Part shown: positions 37,625 to 46,506 of the stretch, piece by piece | Layout: every line of letters begins with the position of its first letter | How positions within the stretch are numbered: the first letter of the stretch is position 1 | Assembly: GCF_016107305.1 (NCBI RefSeq) | Contig: NZ_RCVR01000003.1 | Coordinates: 1 to 64,000 of the forward strand | Direction: 5' to 3' | DNA length: 64,000 nucleotides | Origin: Roseomonas sp. KE2513 | GTDB lineage: Bacteria > Pseudomonadota > Alphaproteobacteria > Acetobacterales > Acetobacteraceae | Notes under the pieces: generated by a model | Seen by the model: only the letters and a program-made list of their open reading frames with translations | Databases searched by the model: none | Told to the model about the DNA's origin: nothing | Position numbers and translations under genes: made by a program

Positions 37625-37834
37625 CTGGGGAGAGGAAGAAGGAATTCTTCCCTTCCCCAGACCCCTCTCCATCATCTTTTTCTTTGACTTGAGAATGCTC
37701 TGCGGCCGGTGCGCCTCGGGTCAACGACCCGAGGCGACTGGAACGAGCAGGAAGGTGCCGCGACAGCCGGATGGGGGTACAGGGGCCTCAGGCCCTTGGC
37801 GGGTGAGGTCCGGAGAGGGTGGAGCCCTCTCTGG
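37625..37834 (+). repeat. Four-hairpin intergenic element, copy 5
   Basis: hp1 at 37625-37660 has base pairs CT/AG in place of CC/GG, one mismatch, and loop GGAA; a T-rich run is at 37676-37685. hp2 at 37712-37736 is perfect with loop AAC. hp3 is at 37780-37798 and hp4 at 37810-37834, both closed with G-U pairs. The hp2-hp3 spacer is 43 nt. It lies between the divergent marR and YdcF genes. Confidence 0.88.
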
Positions 37835-37899
37835 GGGCGCAGGGCAAAAAAGGCCAGGACGGGAGGACACCTCGCGCCGCTTCGCCGGTTGAGCGCTGC

Positions 37900-38394
37900 A
37901 TGAATGAGCAGCCTGTCATTGTGATCTTCGGGGCGGCGGTGCGGCCGGATGCGCGGCCGAGCCAGACGATGCAGCGGCGCGTGGCGGCGGCGGTGGAGTT
38001 GGGGGAGAGGCTGGAGGGGGCGGTCTTCGTGCCGACGGGCGGCCAGGGGCGGCACGGGCCGGCGGAATCCGCTGTCATGGCGAAGTTGTTGCGGGACTGG
38101 GGGATCGCGGCGGAGCGGATCCTGGAGGAGCCGACGGGGACGGACACGCTGTCCTCCGCGCGGGCGGTGGCGGCGATGCTGCGGGGGAGGCGAGGGCCGG
38201 TTTACGCCGTTTCGTCCGGCTATCACCTGCGGCGCTGCGCGCTGTTGCTGCGGCTGCTCGGCCTGCGGGTGGCGGGGGGTCGGGCGGCGGTGTCGGGCCC
38301 GGGGTTCAGCGACCTGCGCTGGCGGCTGCGGGAGGTGCCGGCGTTGCCCTATGACGCGGTGCTTGCGGCCTGGCACCGGATGCGCGGGGGATAG
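37900..38394 (+). CDS. YdcF/DUF218 family protein
   Basis: A 164-aa protein with the DUF218 core: VIVIFGAAVRPDARPS, FVPTGGQGRHGPAESAVM, EEPTGTDTLSSARAVAAML and a VSSGYHLRRCALLLR segment. E. coli YdcF binds SAM, and relatives ElyC/SanA act on envelope synthesis. No TM or signal is seen, so this is a cytoplasmic form. The start MNEQPVIVIFG was chosen because the first beta strand begins there. It lies downstream of element copy 5 and converges with the FYDLN gene. Confidence 0.82.
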   Translation: MNEQPVIVIFGAAVRPDARPSQTMQRRVAAAVELGERLEGAVFVPTGGQGRHGPAESAVMAKLLRDWGIAAERILEEPTGTDTLSSARAVAAMLRGRRGPVYAVSSGYHLRRCALLLRLLGLRVAGGRAAVSGPGFSDLRWRLREVPALPYDAVLAAWHRMRGG

Positions 38395-38404
38395 GGCCGC
38401 GGGG

Positions 38405-38430
38405 TCCGGGGGGCGCGGTGGCCCCCCGGA
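38405..38430. terminator. Bidirectional hairpin
   Basis: A 10-bp stem TCCGGGGGGC with GCCCCCCGGA and loop GCGGTG lies in the 43-bp gap between convergent genes. It has no U tract. Confidence 0.6.
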
Positions 38431-38437
38431 GCGTGCG

Positions 38438-38755
38438 TCAGGTCTCTTCGTCGCCGTCGCTCTCGACGCCGATCTCCTCGGCGATGTCCTCGTCCTCGTC
38501 GAGGTCCTCGGCGTCGGCCACGTCATCGGCCTCCGTGTCCTCGACCTCGACGTCGTCGGCGTCGGCGCCCTCCACGGCGGCGCGCTTGCGCGGCTTCTCC
38601 TCCGGCAGGGGGGCGGCGACGCGCTTGGCGCGGGGCTGCTCGGCGGGCTGCTCGGTGCCGCATTTGGGGCAGACGGCGGGGCTGCGGCCCAGGTCGTAGA
38701 AGCGGGCGCCGCAGGCAACGCAGGTCCGCTTGAGGCCGAGTTCGGCTTTGGCCAT
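38438..38755 (-). CDS. FYDLN-acid zinc-ribbon protein (TIGR02300-like)
   Basis: A 105-aa protein beginning [20 protein letters not shown], with [15 protein letters not shown] completing two CxxC zinc knuckles, then a basic linker and a strongly acidic tail of about 45 residues rich in Asp, Glu and Val. This is the TIGR02300 layout, found upstream of aroA in many alphaproteobacteria, usually divergent as here. Its function is unknown. The start fits the family; an upstream ATG would add 24 residues. Confidence 0.9.
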   Translation of the reverse strand: MAKAELGLKRTCVACGARFYDLGRSPAVCPKCGTEQPAEQPRAKRVAAPLPEEKPRKRAAVEGADADDVEVEDTEADDVADAEDLDEDEDIAEEIGVESDGDEET

Positions 38756-38880
38756 CGGGACGCCTCGAATGGGCCCGCCGCGAGGGCGGGGCGCCGGGTT
38801 TCGGTGAAGGGCGGCGCGCATTGCCATGGGGGCCCTGGCGTGTCAAACGCGGCGGCCCATTCCGGATGCGAGGGCTGCGC

Positions 38881-40305
38881 ATGCCCGATCACATGATCGA
38901 CCCCAGGCCCCCTTCCCCCTCCGCCGGCCATGGCGCGGCCGCCGGCGCGACGCCGATGCGGGCCTCGGCGCCGGGGCAGGGGTTGGCGGGGCGGGTTTCC
39001 GTACCGGGCGATAAGTCCATTTCCCATCGCGCGCTCATGGTCGGGGCGCTGGCGGTGGGCTCCACCGAGATCACGGGGTTGCTGGAGGGGGAGGACGTTC
39101 TCCGCACCGCCGCCGCCATGCGCGCGCTGGGCGCGGAGGTGGAGCGGGTGGCGCCGGGGCACTGGCGGGTGGCGGGGCGCGGGGTCGGCGGGCTGGTGGA
39201 GCCGGCGGACGTGCTGGACATGGGCAATTCGGGGACGGCGGCGCGGCTGATCTGCGGGTTGCTGGCAGGGCATCCGGTCTTCGCGGTGCTGACGGGCGAT
39301 GCCTCGCTGCGCGGGCGGCCGATGCGGCGGGTGACGGAGCCGCTCTCGGCCTGCGGGGCGCGCTTCACGGGGCGCGCGGGCGGGCGTCTGCCGCTGGCGG
39401 TGGAGGGGGCGGCCGAGCCGATGCCGTTGGACTACACGCTGCCGGTGCCCTCTGCCCAGGTGAAGTCGGCGGTGCTGCTGGCCGGGCTCTGCGCGCGGGG
39501 GATCACGCGGGTGGTGGAGCCGGAGGCGACGCGGGACCACACCGAGAACATGCTGCGGCACTTCGGGGCGGTGGTGCGCGTGGAGGCCGAGGGGCATCGG
39601 CGGGTGATCGAGCTGGAGGGTCAGCCGGAGCTGCGGGCGGCGCCGGTGGCAGTGCCGGCGGACCCCTCCTCGGCGGCGTTCCCGCTTGTCGCGGCGCTGC
39701 TGGTGCCGGGTTCCGAGGTGACGGTGGAGGGGGTAGGGCTCAATCCGCTGCGGACGGGGCTTTTCGCGACATTGCTGGAAATGGGGGCGGATCTCACCGT
39801 CTCGAACGAGCGGGTCGAGGGTGGGGAGAGGGTGGGGGACGTGACCGCCCGGTATTCCGCCTTGCGGGCGGTGGACGTGCCGGGGAGCCGGGCGCCCTCG
39901 ATGATCGACGAGTATCCGGTTCTGGCGGTGGCGGCGGCCTTCGCGCGCGGGACGACGCGGCTGCGGGGCTTGGGCGAGCTGCGGGTGAAGGAGAGCGACC
40001 GGCTGGCGGCGACGGTGGCGCTGCTGGCGGCCTCGGGCGTTCCGGCCTCGGTGGAGGGGGATGACCTGGTGATCGCGCGCGATGGGGCGCCCGCGCCGGG
40101 GGGAGAACCGGGGGGTGGTTCCGTCGCGACGCATATGGACCATCGGATCGCGATGTCGGCGCTGGTGATGGGGCTGGCGGCGGCGCGGCCGGTTTCGGTC
40201 GACGACACGGGGTTCATCGACACCTCTTTCCCCGGCTTCGTCGGGATGATGAACGGGCTCGCGGGCGGCGACGCGATCGCGCCCTTCGAGGGAGGTGCGG
40301 CTTGA
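38881..40305 (+). CDS. aroA: 3-phosphoshikimate 1-carboxyvinyltransferase
   Basis: A 474-aa EPSP synthase of the shikimate pathway. The N-terminal [16 protein letters not shown], the GNSGTAARL loop, [21 protein letters not shown] and the C-terminal DHRIAMS are present. GDK-S, SAQ-x-K and R-D-H-T-E follow the class II (CP4-like) signatures, but the last reads NPLRTGL where class II has N-x-T-R. The start at 38881 ([11 protein letters not shown]) is one of two close ATGs. cmk follows with a 4-bp overlap (TTGA). Confidence 0.96.
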   Translation: MPDHMIDPRPPSPSAGHGAAAGATPMRASAPGQGLAGRVSVPGDKSISHRALMVGALAVGSTEITGLLEGEDVLRTAAAMRALGAEVERVAPGHWRVAGRGVGGLVEPADVLDMGNSGTAARLICGLLAGHPVFAVLTGDASLRGRPMRRVTEPLSACGARFTGRAGGRLPLAVEGAAEPMPLDYTLPVPSAQVKSAVLLAGLCARGITRVVEPEATRDHTENMLRHFGAVVRVEAEGHRRVIELEGQPELRAAPVAVPADPSSAAFPLVAALLVPGSEVTVEGVGLNPLRTGLFATLLEMGADLTVSNERVEGGERVGDVTARYSALRAVDVPGSRAPSMIDEYPVLAVAAAFARGTTRLRGLGELRVKESDRLAATVALLAASGVPASVEGDDLVIARDGAPAPGGEPGGGSVATHMDHRIAMSALVMGLAAARPVSVDDTGFIDTSFPGFVGMMNGLAGGDAIAPFEGGAA

Positions 40306-40964
40306 GCGAGGCTGGGGCGCCGGAGGGGCTGGTGGATCCCGTGGTGGTCGCGGTGGACGGGCCGGCGGCGGCGGGCAAGGGGACGCTGGCGCGTCGGCTC
40401 GCGCGGGAGATGGGGCTGCCCTATCTCGATACCGGCCTGCTCTACCGCGCGGTGGCGCGGCGGGTGCTGCTCGGCGGCGGGTTGCCGACCGACTCGGCGG
40501 CGGCTGAGGCGGCGGCGCGGGGGCTTGACCCCTCCGACCTCGAGCGCGGCGACCTGCGCGGGCCCGACGTGGACCAGGGGGCGAGCCAGGTGGCGGCCCA
40601 GCCGGCGGTGCGGGCGGCGCTGCTCGACTTTCAGCGGGACTTCGCGGCGCGCAAGGGCGGCGTGATGGACGGGCGCGACATCGGCACGGTGGTCTGCCCG
40701 GACGCGCGGGTGAAGCTCTTCGTCACGGCCTCCCCCGAGGCGCGGGCGCGGCGGCGGTGGCTGGAACGCGCCGGGCGGGGCGAGACGGTGCCGCTGGAAG
40801 AGGTGGCGGCGGAGATGGCGCTGCGGGACGCCCGCGACGCGGCGCGCGACGTGGCGCCGATGCGGCCAGCGGAGGACGCGCTGCTGCTGGATACGACGGA
40901 GTTGGACGCGGAGGCGGCGTTCCAGGCGGCCTGGACGCTGGTGCAGGCACGGCTCTCGGTTTGA
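40302..40964 (+). CDS. cmk: Cytidylate kinase
   Basis: A 220-aa P-loop kinase phosphorylating CMP and d[17 protein letters not shown] is the P-loop, with [11 protein letters not shown] and [14 protein letters not shown] downstream and the LID region [11 protein letters not shown]. The TTG start at 40302 overlaps the aroA stop, with GGGAGG 7 nt upstream. It sits in the conserved aroA-cmk-rpsA order. hp1 of element copy 6 starts 20 bp after the stop. Confidence 0.96.
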   Translation: MSEAGAPEGLVDPVVVAVDGPAAAGKGTLARRLAREMGLPYLDTGLLYRAVARRVLLGGGLPTDSAAAEAAARGLDPSDLERGDLRGPDVDQGASQVAAQPAVRAALLDFQRDFAARKGGVMDGRDIGTVVCPDARVKLFVTASPEARARRRWLERAGRGETVPLEEVAAEMALRDARDAARDVAPMRPAEDALLLDTTELDAEAAFQAAWTLVQARLSV

Positions 40965-40983
40965 GGGGGCGGCGCGGGTGACT

Positions 40984-41175
40984 CCGGGGGAGAGAATGAA
41001 TTCTCTCCCCCGGACCCCCACTCATCTTTTTCTCTCTGGTGGGGCTGTTTTGCGGCCGGTGCGCCTCGGGTCGTGGACCCGAGGCGACTGCCCCTTCAGG
41101 AAGGGCGGACAGATGGGGTCCAGGGGCCTCAGGCCCTTGGCGGGTGAGGTTTGGAGAGGGCGGAGCCCTCTCCAG
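40984..41175 (+). repeat. Four-hairpin intergenic element, copy 6 (short hp1 stem)
   Basis: hp1 at 40984-41013 has 13-bp perfect arms CCGGGGGAGAGAA and loop TGAA, the one simple change from GGAA; a T-rich run is at 41026-41032. hp2 at 41062-41086 is perfect. hp3 is at 41120-41140 and hp4 at 41151-41175. The hp2-hp3 spacer is 33 nt. It splits the cmk-rpsA pair, with hp1 20 bp past the cmk stop. Confidence 0.9.
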
Positions 41176-41187
41176 GGCGGCTTTCCC

Positions 41188-41215
41188 TTGCAAGCGGGGG
41201 GCTGGATCGCTTAAT
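41188..41215 (+). promoter_or_regulatory. Possible rpsA promoter
   Basis: TTGCAA and CTTAAT, 16 bp apart, lie just after element copy 6 and 174 bp upstream of the rpsA ATG. This is the best sigma70-like pair seen in the gap. The element would stop readthrough from cmk, so rpsA probably needs its own promoter here. Confidence 0.35.
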
Positions 41216-41388
41216 GGGGCCGGTGACTGGTGGCGATGCCCCCGGTCGCGCACCCATACCCGGGTGTTTCCCGAACAGGCCCGACCGGGCAAGACGTGCC
41301 ATCCAGCCGGCCGCGAGCGGCGGCAGAGGGGTGGGGCGCAGGACCCAGGCGGCGCGTCATGCCCCGCCTTCCAGGAACACAACGCTAC

Positions 41389-43107
41389 ATGGCATCTGCC
41401 ACCACCCTCGATCGGCCCATGGCCGGCGGCGAGGATTTTGCCTCCCTTCTCGACGAGACGCTGGGCGCCGATACCGGTTTTGCCGGCTCCGTCGTCACGG
41501 GGAAGGTGATCCGCATCGATGACGACGTCGCGGTCGTCGATGTCGGGCTGAAGAGCGAGGGGCGCGTTCCCCTGCGCGAGTTCGCGGCCCAGGGCCAGAA
41601 GCCCGAGGTCAAGCCGGGCGACCTGATCGAGCTCTTCGTCGAGCGCTATGAGGACCGCGACGGCTCCATCGTGCTCTCGCGCGAGAAGGCGCGGCGCGAG
41701 GAGGCCTGGACGAACCTCGAGAAGCAGTTCCAGGCGCAGGTGCGCGTGAACGGCGTTATCTTCGGGCGCGTGAAGGGTGGCTTCACCGTCGATCTCGGCG
41801 GCGCGGTCGCGTTCCTTCCGGGCAGCCAGGTCGATATCCGCCCCGTGCGCGATGTCGGGCCGCTGATGGGCTCGCCCCAGCCGTTCCAGATCCTGAAGAT
41901 GGACCGCGCCCGCGGGAACATCGTGGTGTCGCGCCGCGCGGTTCTCGAGGAGACGCGCGCCGAGCAGCGCTCCGAGCTGATCCAGGGCCTGAAGGAGGGC
42001 ATGATCCTCGACGGCGTGGTGAAGAACATCACCGACTACGGCGCCTTCGTGGACCTGGGCGGCGTGGACGGGCTGCTGCACGTCACGGACATCGCCTGGC
42101 GCCGCATCAACCATCCCTCCGAGGCGCTCACGATCGGGCAGCCGGTGAAGGTGCAGGTCATCCGCTTCAACTCCGAGACGCAGCGCATCTCGCTCGGCAT
42201 GAAGCAGCTGATGTCCGACCCGTGGGAGGGCGTGGCCGCCAAGTACCCGGTGCAGGGCAAGTTCTCGGGCCGCGTGACGAACATCACCGACTACGGCGCC
42301 TTCGTGGAGCTGGAGCCGGGCGTCGAGGGCCTCGTGCACGTGTCCGAGATGTCCTGGACGAAGAAGAACGTCCATCCGGGCAAGATCGTCGCGACGTCCC
42401 AGGAAGTCGAGGTGGTCATCCTCGACGTGGACGAGCCCAAGCGCCGCATCTCGCTCGGCCTCAAGCAGGCGCAGGGCAACCCGTGGGAGGTGTTCATGGA
42501 GAGCCATGCCCCCGGGACGATCGTCGAGGGCGAGATCCGCAACATCACCGAGTTCGGGCTCTTCGTCGGCCTGGCCCCGGAGATCGACGGCATGGTCCAC
42601 ATGTCCGACCTGTCGTGGGACCTCAGCCCCGAGCAGGCGATGGCGAACTACAACAAGGGCGACATGGTCAAGGCCAAGGTCCTTGATATCGACGTCGAGA
42701 AGGAGCGCATCTCGCTCGGCATCAAGCAGCTCGAGGCGGATCCTGCCGCCGAGGTGCTGGACAAGGTGCGCAAGGGCGAGATCGTCACCTGCATCGTGAC
42801 GAAGGTCGAGGCCAACGGCATCGAGGTGAAGGTCGACGAGGTCCTGACGGGCTTCATCCGCCGCGCCGAGCTGGCCCGCGACCGCAACGACCAGCGCCCC
42901 GAGAAGTTCGCGATCGGCGAGAAGGTCGATGCGAAGGTGACCGGTATCGACCGCGCCGCCCGCCGCCTGGCCCTGACCATCAAGGGCAAGGAGATCGAGG
43001 AGGAGCGCGAGGCGGTGAAGGAGTTCGGGACGTCCGACAGCGGGGCCTCGCTGGGCGACATCCTGGGCGCCGCGATCCGCCGGCGGAACCTCTCCACGGA
43101 CGAGTGA
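41389..43107 (+). CDS. rpsA: 30S ribosomal protein S1
   Basis: A 572-aa protein with six S1 RNA-binding repeats; ITDYGAFVDLGGVDGLLHV and NITDYGAFVELEPGVEGLVH (third and fourth) and NITEFGLFVGLAPEIDGMVH are plain. It binds mRNA leaders and helps recruit them to the 30S subunit. The start at MASATTLDRP is chosen by family; an upstream in-frame ATG would add 53 unlikely residues. Codon use is strongly biased (AAG, ATC, GAG), as expected for a highly expressed gene. An intrinsic terminator follows. Confidence 0.97.
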   Translation: MASATTLDRPMAGGEDFASLLDETLGADTGFAGSVVTGKVIRIDDDVAVVDVGLKSEGRVPLREFAAQGQKPEVKPGDLIELFVERYEDRDGSIVLSREKARREEAWTNLEKQFQAQVRVNGVIFGRVKGGFTVDLGGAVAFLPGSQVDIRPVRDVGPLMGSPQPFQILKMDRARGNIVVSRRAVLEETRAEQRSELIQGLKEGMILDGVVKNITDYGAFVDLGGVDGLLHVTDIAWRRINHPSEALTIGQPVKVQVIRFNSETQRISLGMKQLMSDPWEGVAAKYPVQGKFSGRVTNITDYGAFVELEPGVEGLVHVSEMSWTKKNVHPGKIVATSQEVEVVILDVDEPKRRISLGLKQAQGNPWEVFMESHAPGTIVEGEIRNITEFGLFVGLAPEIDGMVHMSDLSWDLSPEQAMANYNKGDMVKAKVLDIDVEKERISLGIKQLEADPAAEVLDKVRKGEIVTCIVTKVEANGIEVKVDEVLTGFIRRAELARDRNDQRPEKFAIGEKVDAKVTGIDRAARRLALTIKGKEIEEEREAVKEFGTSDSGASLGDILGAAIRRRNLSTDE

Positions 43108-43132
43108 TCCCTGGCTTCGGGATCTAGATAAG

Positions 43133-43166
43133 GAAGGGCCGTCCCGGGTTGGGGCGGCCCTTTTTC
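43133..43166 (+). terminator. Intrinsic terminator of rpsA
   Basis: AAGGGCCGtCCC pairs with GGGgCGGCCCTT, followed at once by TTTTTC. It begins 26 bp past the rpsA stop. This is a textbook intrinsic terminator, and element copy 7 lies beyond it, so hp1 is not needed for rpsA termination. Confidence 0.9.
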
Positions 43167-43184
43167 TTTGCGGCGGGCGCCGGC

Positions 43185-43372
43185 GGCCCCGGGAGAGGAA
43201 GAAGGAATTCTTCCTCTCCCGGGGCCTTCCCCATCATCTTCTTTTCAGGCTTGGGCGCTTTTTCGGCCTTTGCGCCTCGGATAGCCGCCCCAAGGCGATT
43301 GTCCCTTCAGGAAGGTTCCGCGACAGCCAGGCTCCTGGCGGGTGAGGCCGGAGAAGGCGGAGCCCTCTCTGG
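43185..43372 (+). repeat. Four-hairpin intergenic element, copy 7 (decaying, extended hp1)
   Basis: hp1 at 43185-43226 is extended to a perfect 19-bp stem (GGCCCCGGGAGAGGAAGAA) with loop GGAA. hp2 at about 43272-43297 keeps only its base. hp3 is deleted, leaving a short GCCAGG-CT-CCTGGC hairpin at 43326-43339. hp4 at 43348-43372 has one mismatch. The decay of hp2 and hp3 with a lengthened hp1 shows the modules can change separately. Confidence 0.8.
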
Positions 43373-43430
43373 CGGCCGAAGGGCTCAAGATTATCCCAGG
43401 TGAGCGCCGCCACTGCTTCGTGAAAGCAGG

Positions 43431-43841
43431 TTGTGGTTGAGAGAATCCAGGGCGCTCTTTCCTGGTGCAGCCGATGAATTCGCTTATGGCGATCAAAGAT
43501 ACTGTGGGTGGACCGTTCCGTTTCGATTTTGCGTGCGCCGGCATTACTCAGCAGATTCAAGGATTGATTGGCTAGGGCGGGACGGGGGCTGGTCGCTTCT
43601 GCTCTCCGTGGTGCTGTGCGTCTCCATCCAGCACGTCCGGGACTTTTCGGGGCTGTTCGGGCCACTGCCCTTGTACGACCAGGGCGGGCCGGTCGGGTTG
43701 CTCGCGGTGTCCTGGGGCTTGGCGAAGGCGGGGCCGCCGCTGTTCACGCAGAAGCTGCTGCCGCTGCTCGCGGGATTCGTGACGGTGGGGGCGGTCGCGG
43801 CCGCTGCGCGGCGGAGCAGGTTCGGGCGGATGCGGTGGTGA
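43431..43841 (+). CDS. Hypothetical small membrane protein
   Basis: An open frame of up to 136 codons, probably starting at or after TTG 43431. The part after residue 50 has two likely TM helices (GWSLLLSVVLCVSIQ and KLLPLLAGFVTVGAVAAAA). The first 130 bp are lower in GC than the surroundings. No family recognised. The stop overlaps the GTG of the next frame by 4 bp (GTGA), an arrangement typical of real coupled genes. The call is tentative. Confidence 0.4.
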   Translation: MWLRESRALFPGAADEFAYGDQRYCGWTVPFRFCVRRHYSADSRIDWLGRDGGWSLLLSVVLCVSIQHVRDFSGLFGPLPLYDQGGPVGLLAVSWGLAKAGPPLFTQKLLPLLAGFVTVGAVAAAARRSRFGRMRW

Positions 43842-44242
43842 CGGTGAGCCTTGCACAGCCGCAGTTCGATCTCGTGCGGGAGAGGGTGAGGGGGCAGCGG
43901 GTGATCCAGGCGGATGCGCGGTCCGGCACGACGGTGGCGGAGGAGGAGGTGCTGCACGATCCGGACGCCGCCATGGAGCGGCCGGGTTCATGGGCCTTGC
44001 TGATGATGCTGGAGCAGGTGCGGTTCGGCTGGTGCAAGGTGGGCTCGGGGATCGATTTGAGCCTCCACCTCGGGTGGCTGCTGGGGCGGATCGGGGACCT
44101 GCACCGGGTGATGCTCATCGCGCCGACCTGCCTCCTGCCCTACGGCATGGATTTCGGGGAGCTGACAGGGCGGCTGGCGGAGCGCGGGGCGGTGGAGGGG
44201 ACGCCCTGCTGCCGGACGCTGCCGTGGACGCGGCATCGCTGA
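43838..44242 (+). CDS. Hypothetical protein coupled to the preceding frame
   Basis: An open frame of 134 codons starting GTG 43838 (MTVSLAQPQFDLVRERV). It has a possible hydrophobic stretch near LHLGWLLGRIG. No family recognised. The GTGA overlap with the preceding frame supports a two-gene operon; it ends 24 bp before the stop of the convergent histidine kinase. An internal TPT-like domain cannot be seen. Confidence 0.4.
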   Translation: MTVSLAQPQFDLVRERVRGQRVIQADARSGTTVAEEEVLHDPDAAMERPGSWALLMMLEQVRFGWCKVGSGIDLSLHLGWLLGRIGDLHRVMLIAPTCLLPYGMDFGELTGRLAERGAVEGTPCCRTLPWTRHR

Positions 44243-44266
44243 GGCGTCTCCGGCGCCGGCGGGGGT

Positions 44267-46279
44267 TCACGCGGGCGGGGGGCTTCCCCCGATGATCTCC
44301 CGGATGCGGCTGGCGAGGGCCTGCATGGCGAAGGGCTTGGTCATGACGTGCATGCCGTGGTCTAGCTGGCCGTGGCCGACGACCGCGTTCTCGGCGAAGC
44401 CGGTGATGAAGAGGACCTTCAGCTCGGGGCGGCCGATGCGGGCGGCATCGGCCATCTGGCGGCCGTTCATGCCGCCGGGGAGGCCGACATCGGAGATGAG
44501 CAGGTCGATGCGCATGCTCGACTGCAGGATCCTGAGGCCGGAGCGGCCGTCGGAGGCCTCGATGGCGGCGTAGCCGAGGTCCTCGAGGATTTCGATGACG
44601 AGCATGCGGACGGTGGGTTCGTCGTCCACGACGAGGACGGTTTCGCCCTTGGTGCCGCGGGGGATCTCGGCGGGCTCGGGAGGGTCTTCGGCCGCTTCTC
44701 CTTCCCAGTGGCGAGGGAGGTAGAGGCAGACCATGGTTCCCTCCCCTTCCTCGGCGTAGATGCGGGCGGTGCCGCCGGACTGGCGGACGAAGCCGTAGAC
44801 CATGGAGAGGCCGAGGCCGGTGCCCTTGCCGATGGGCTTGGTCGTGAAGAAGGGGTCGAAGGCGCGGGCGATGACCTCGGGCGACATGCCGGTGCCGGTG
44901 TCCGAGATGCAGAGGCTGACATACTGGCCGCGGGGCAGGTCTCGGCCGAGGCCGGCCTTGTCGTCGAGCCAGCGGTTGGCGGTCTCGATGGTCAGGCGGC
45001 CGCCCTCGGGCATGGCGTCGCGGGCATTGATGCAGAGGTTGAGGAGCGCGTTCTCGAGCTGGGGCGGGTCCACGAGGGTGGACCAGATGCCGCCGGCGCC
45101 GATGACCTCGAGCTGGATGGCCGGGCCGATGGTGCGGCGGATGAGGTCCTCCATGCCGGCGACGAGGCGGTTCACGTTGGTGGGCCGGGGGTCGAGCGTC
45201 TGTCGCCGGGAGAAGGCGAGGAGGCGGTGGGTGAGGGCGGCCGCGCGCTGGGCGGCCGCGAGGGCGGAGGCGGCGTAGCGCTGGACGTCGTTGATGCGGC
45301 CCTGGGCGATGCGGGCGTTGACGAGTTCGAGCGAGCCCATGACGCCCGTGAGGAGGTTGTTGAAGTCGTGCGCGAGGCCGCCGGTGAGCTGGCCGACCGC
45401 CTCCATCTTCTGGGACTGGCGGAGAGTTTCCTCGGCCTTCGCGCGCTCGGCCATGGCCTCGGCGACGCGGCGTTCGAGAAGGGCGTTGAGGGCCCGCTGC
45501 TCTCCCTCGGCGGCCTTGCGGGCGCTGATGTCGATGGAGGTGCCGATGAGGCCGATGACCTCGTCCCTGTCGTCGCGCAGCGGGGCCTTGGTGGAGAGCC
45601 AGACGGCGTGGGTGCCGTCGGGGAGGCGGACCTCCTCCTCGAACTGGGTCATGCTTCCGGTGTCCATGACCCGGCGGTCGTTGGCCATGACCGCCTCGGC
45701 CTGCGGCTTGTCGTCGAGGAACTCGGCGTCGGTCCGGCCGAGATAGGCTTCGGGGGGCTTGCCGATCAGCTCGGTGGTGCCGCGGTTGGCGAGGAGCATG
45801 CGGCCCTCGCGGTCCTTGGCGTAGACGACGCCGGGGACGGCCTCGATGAAGTTGCGCAGCAGGATGGTGGCGCGGTCGCGCTCGGCCTCGGTGGCGCGGC
45901 GCTGCTCGATGTCGAGGAGGACGCCGGGGAAGCGGAGCGGGGTGCCGTCGGGCGCCTTGTCCACGCGGCCGTTGGCCTCGATCCAGTGGTATTCGCCGTC
46001 CGCCTGGCGGACGCGGTACTGGTGGGCATAGGGGCCGCCGCGACCGATCGCTTCGTCGATGGCGGTGATGAGGCCGGGCTTGTCGTCGGGGTGGACGGTG
46101 TCGATGACCTGCCGGAGGCTCAGCCCCGCCCGGCCGAGGGAGGGATCGATGCCGAAGGCACGGGCAAATCCCTCGTCGATTGTGAAGCGGTCGCTGGGGA
46201 GGTCCCAGAACCAGGTGCCGATGATGGCGCCGGCGGCAAGGGCGAGCTGAAGGCGCTCGGTGTCGCTGTCCCGTTCCAT
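44267..46279 (-). CDS. Hybrid sensor histidine kinase with two PAS domains and a receiver
   Basis: A 670-aa soluble protein. PAS1 is about 10-128 and PAS2 about 140-255, with a helical linker to the HisKA domain whose phospho-histidine is H304 (LAHDFNNLL). The ATPase has N418 (NLCINARDAMP), D460 (ISDTGTGM) and GKGTGLGLSMV. A C-terminal receiver has DDE at 552-554 and phospho-acceptor D597 (LLISDVGLPGG). No TM helix is seen, so it senses a cytoplasmic cue. No output regulator is adjacent. Downstream of queC on the same strand, but the 227-bp gap with a hairpin suggests its own promoter. Confidence 0.93.
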   Translation of the reverse strand: MERDSDTERLQLALAAGAIIGTWFWDLPSDRFTIDEGFARAFGIDPSLGRAGLSLRQVIDTVHPDDKPGLITAIDEAIGRGGPYAHQYRVRQADGEYHWIEANGRVDKAPDGTPLRFPGVLLDIEQRRATEAERDRATILLRNFIEAVPGVVYAKDREGRMLLANRGTTELIGKPPEAYLGRTDAEFLDDKPQAEAVMANDRRVMDTGSMTQFEEEVRLPDGTHAVWLSTKAPLRDDRDEVIGLIGTSIDISARKAAEGEQRALNALLERRVAEAMAERAKAEETLRQSQKMEAVGQLTGGLAHDFNNLLTGVMGSLELVNARIAQGRINDVQRYAASALAAAQRAAALTHRLLAFSRRQTLDPRPTNVNRLVAGMEDLIRRTIGPAIQLEVIGAGGIWSTLVDPPQLENALLNLCINARDAMPEGGRLTIETANRWLDDKAGLGRDLPRGQYVSLCISDTGTGMSPEVIARAFDPFFTTKPIGKGTGLGLSMVYGFVRQSGGTARIYAEEGEGTMVCLYLPRHWEGEAAEDPPEPAEIPRGTKGETVLVVDDEPTVRMLVIEILEDLGYAAIEASDGRSGLRILQSSMRIDLLISDVGLPGGMNGRQMADAARIGRPELKVLFITGFAENAVVGHGQLDHGMHVMTKPFAMQALASRIREIIGGSPPPA

Positions 46280-46466
46280 CGTCCCATCGCGGCCAGGGGT
46301 GTCTCGTCGTTGAGGCGGCCTGGACCGTGGTCGGTCTGCGAGAGGGCTACCCGGAGAAGAGTAGCCTAGAACGGGGGGGAGCCGCCGTGGTTACGGCCTG
46401 TTTCCGAAAATGGCGCTGCCCTCCCCGCCTGGGGCATCACCTTCGGACACCAGGAAAATGCATGGG

Positions 46467-46483
46467 CGAGGGCGCTGCCCTCG
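46467..46483 (-). terminator. Hairpin after queC, resembles hp4
   Basis: CGAGGGC-GCT-GCCCTCG lies 24 bp past the queC stop. The centre (GAGGGC-GCT-GCCCTC) is identical to hp4 of element copy 4, so it may be an hp4-only remnant that acts as a terminator. No U tract. Confidence 0.5.
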
Positions 46484-46506
46484 GCCGGTCCGGGGGAGAG
46501 GGCCGG

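Noticed and set aside
46391-46506. A full element copy after queC
   Set aside because: Only an hp4-like hairpin is recognisable; hp1-hp3 and the T-rich stretch are missing.
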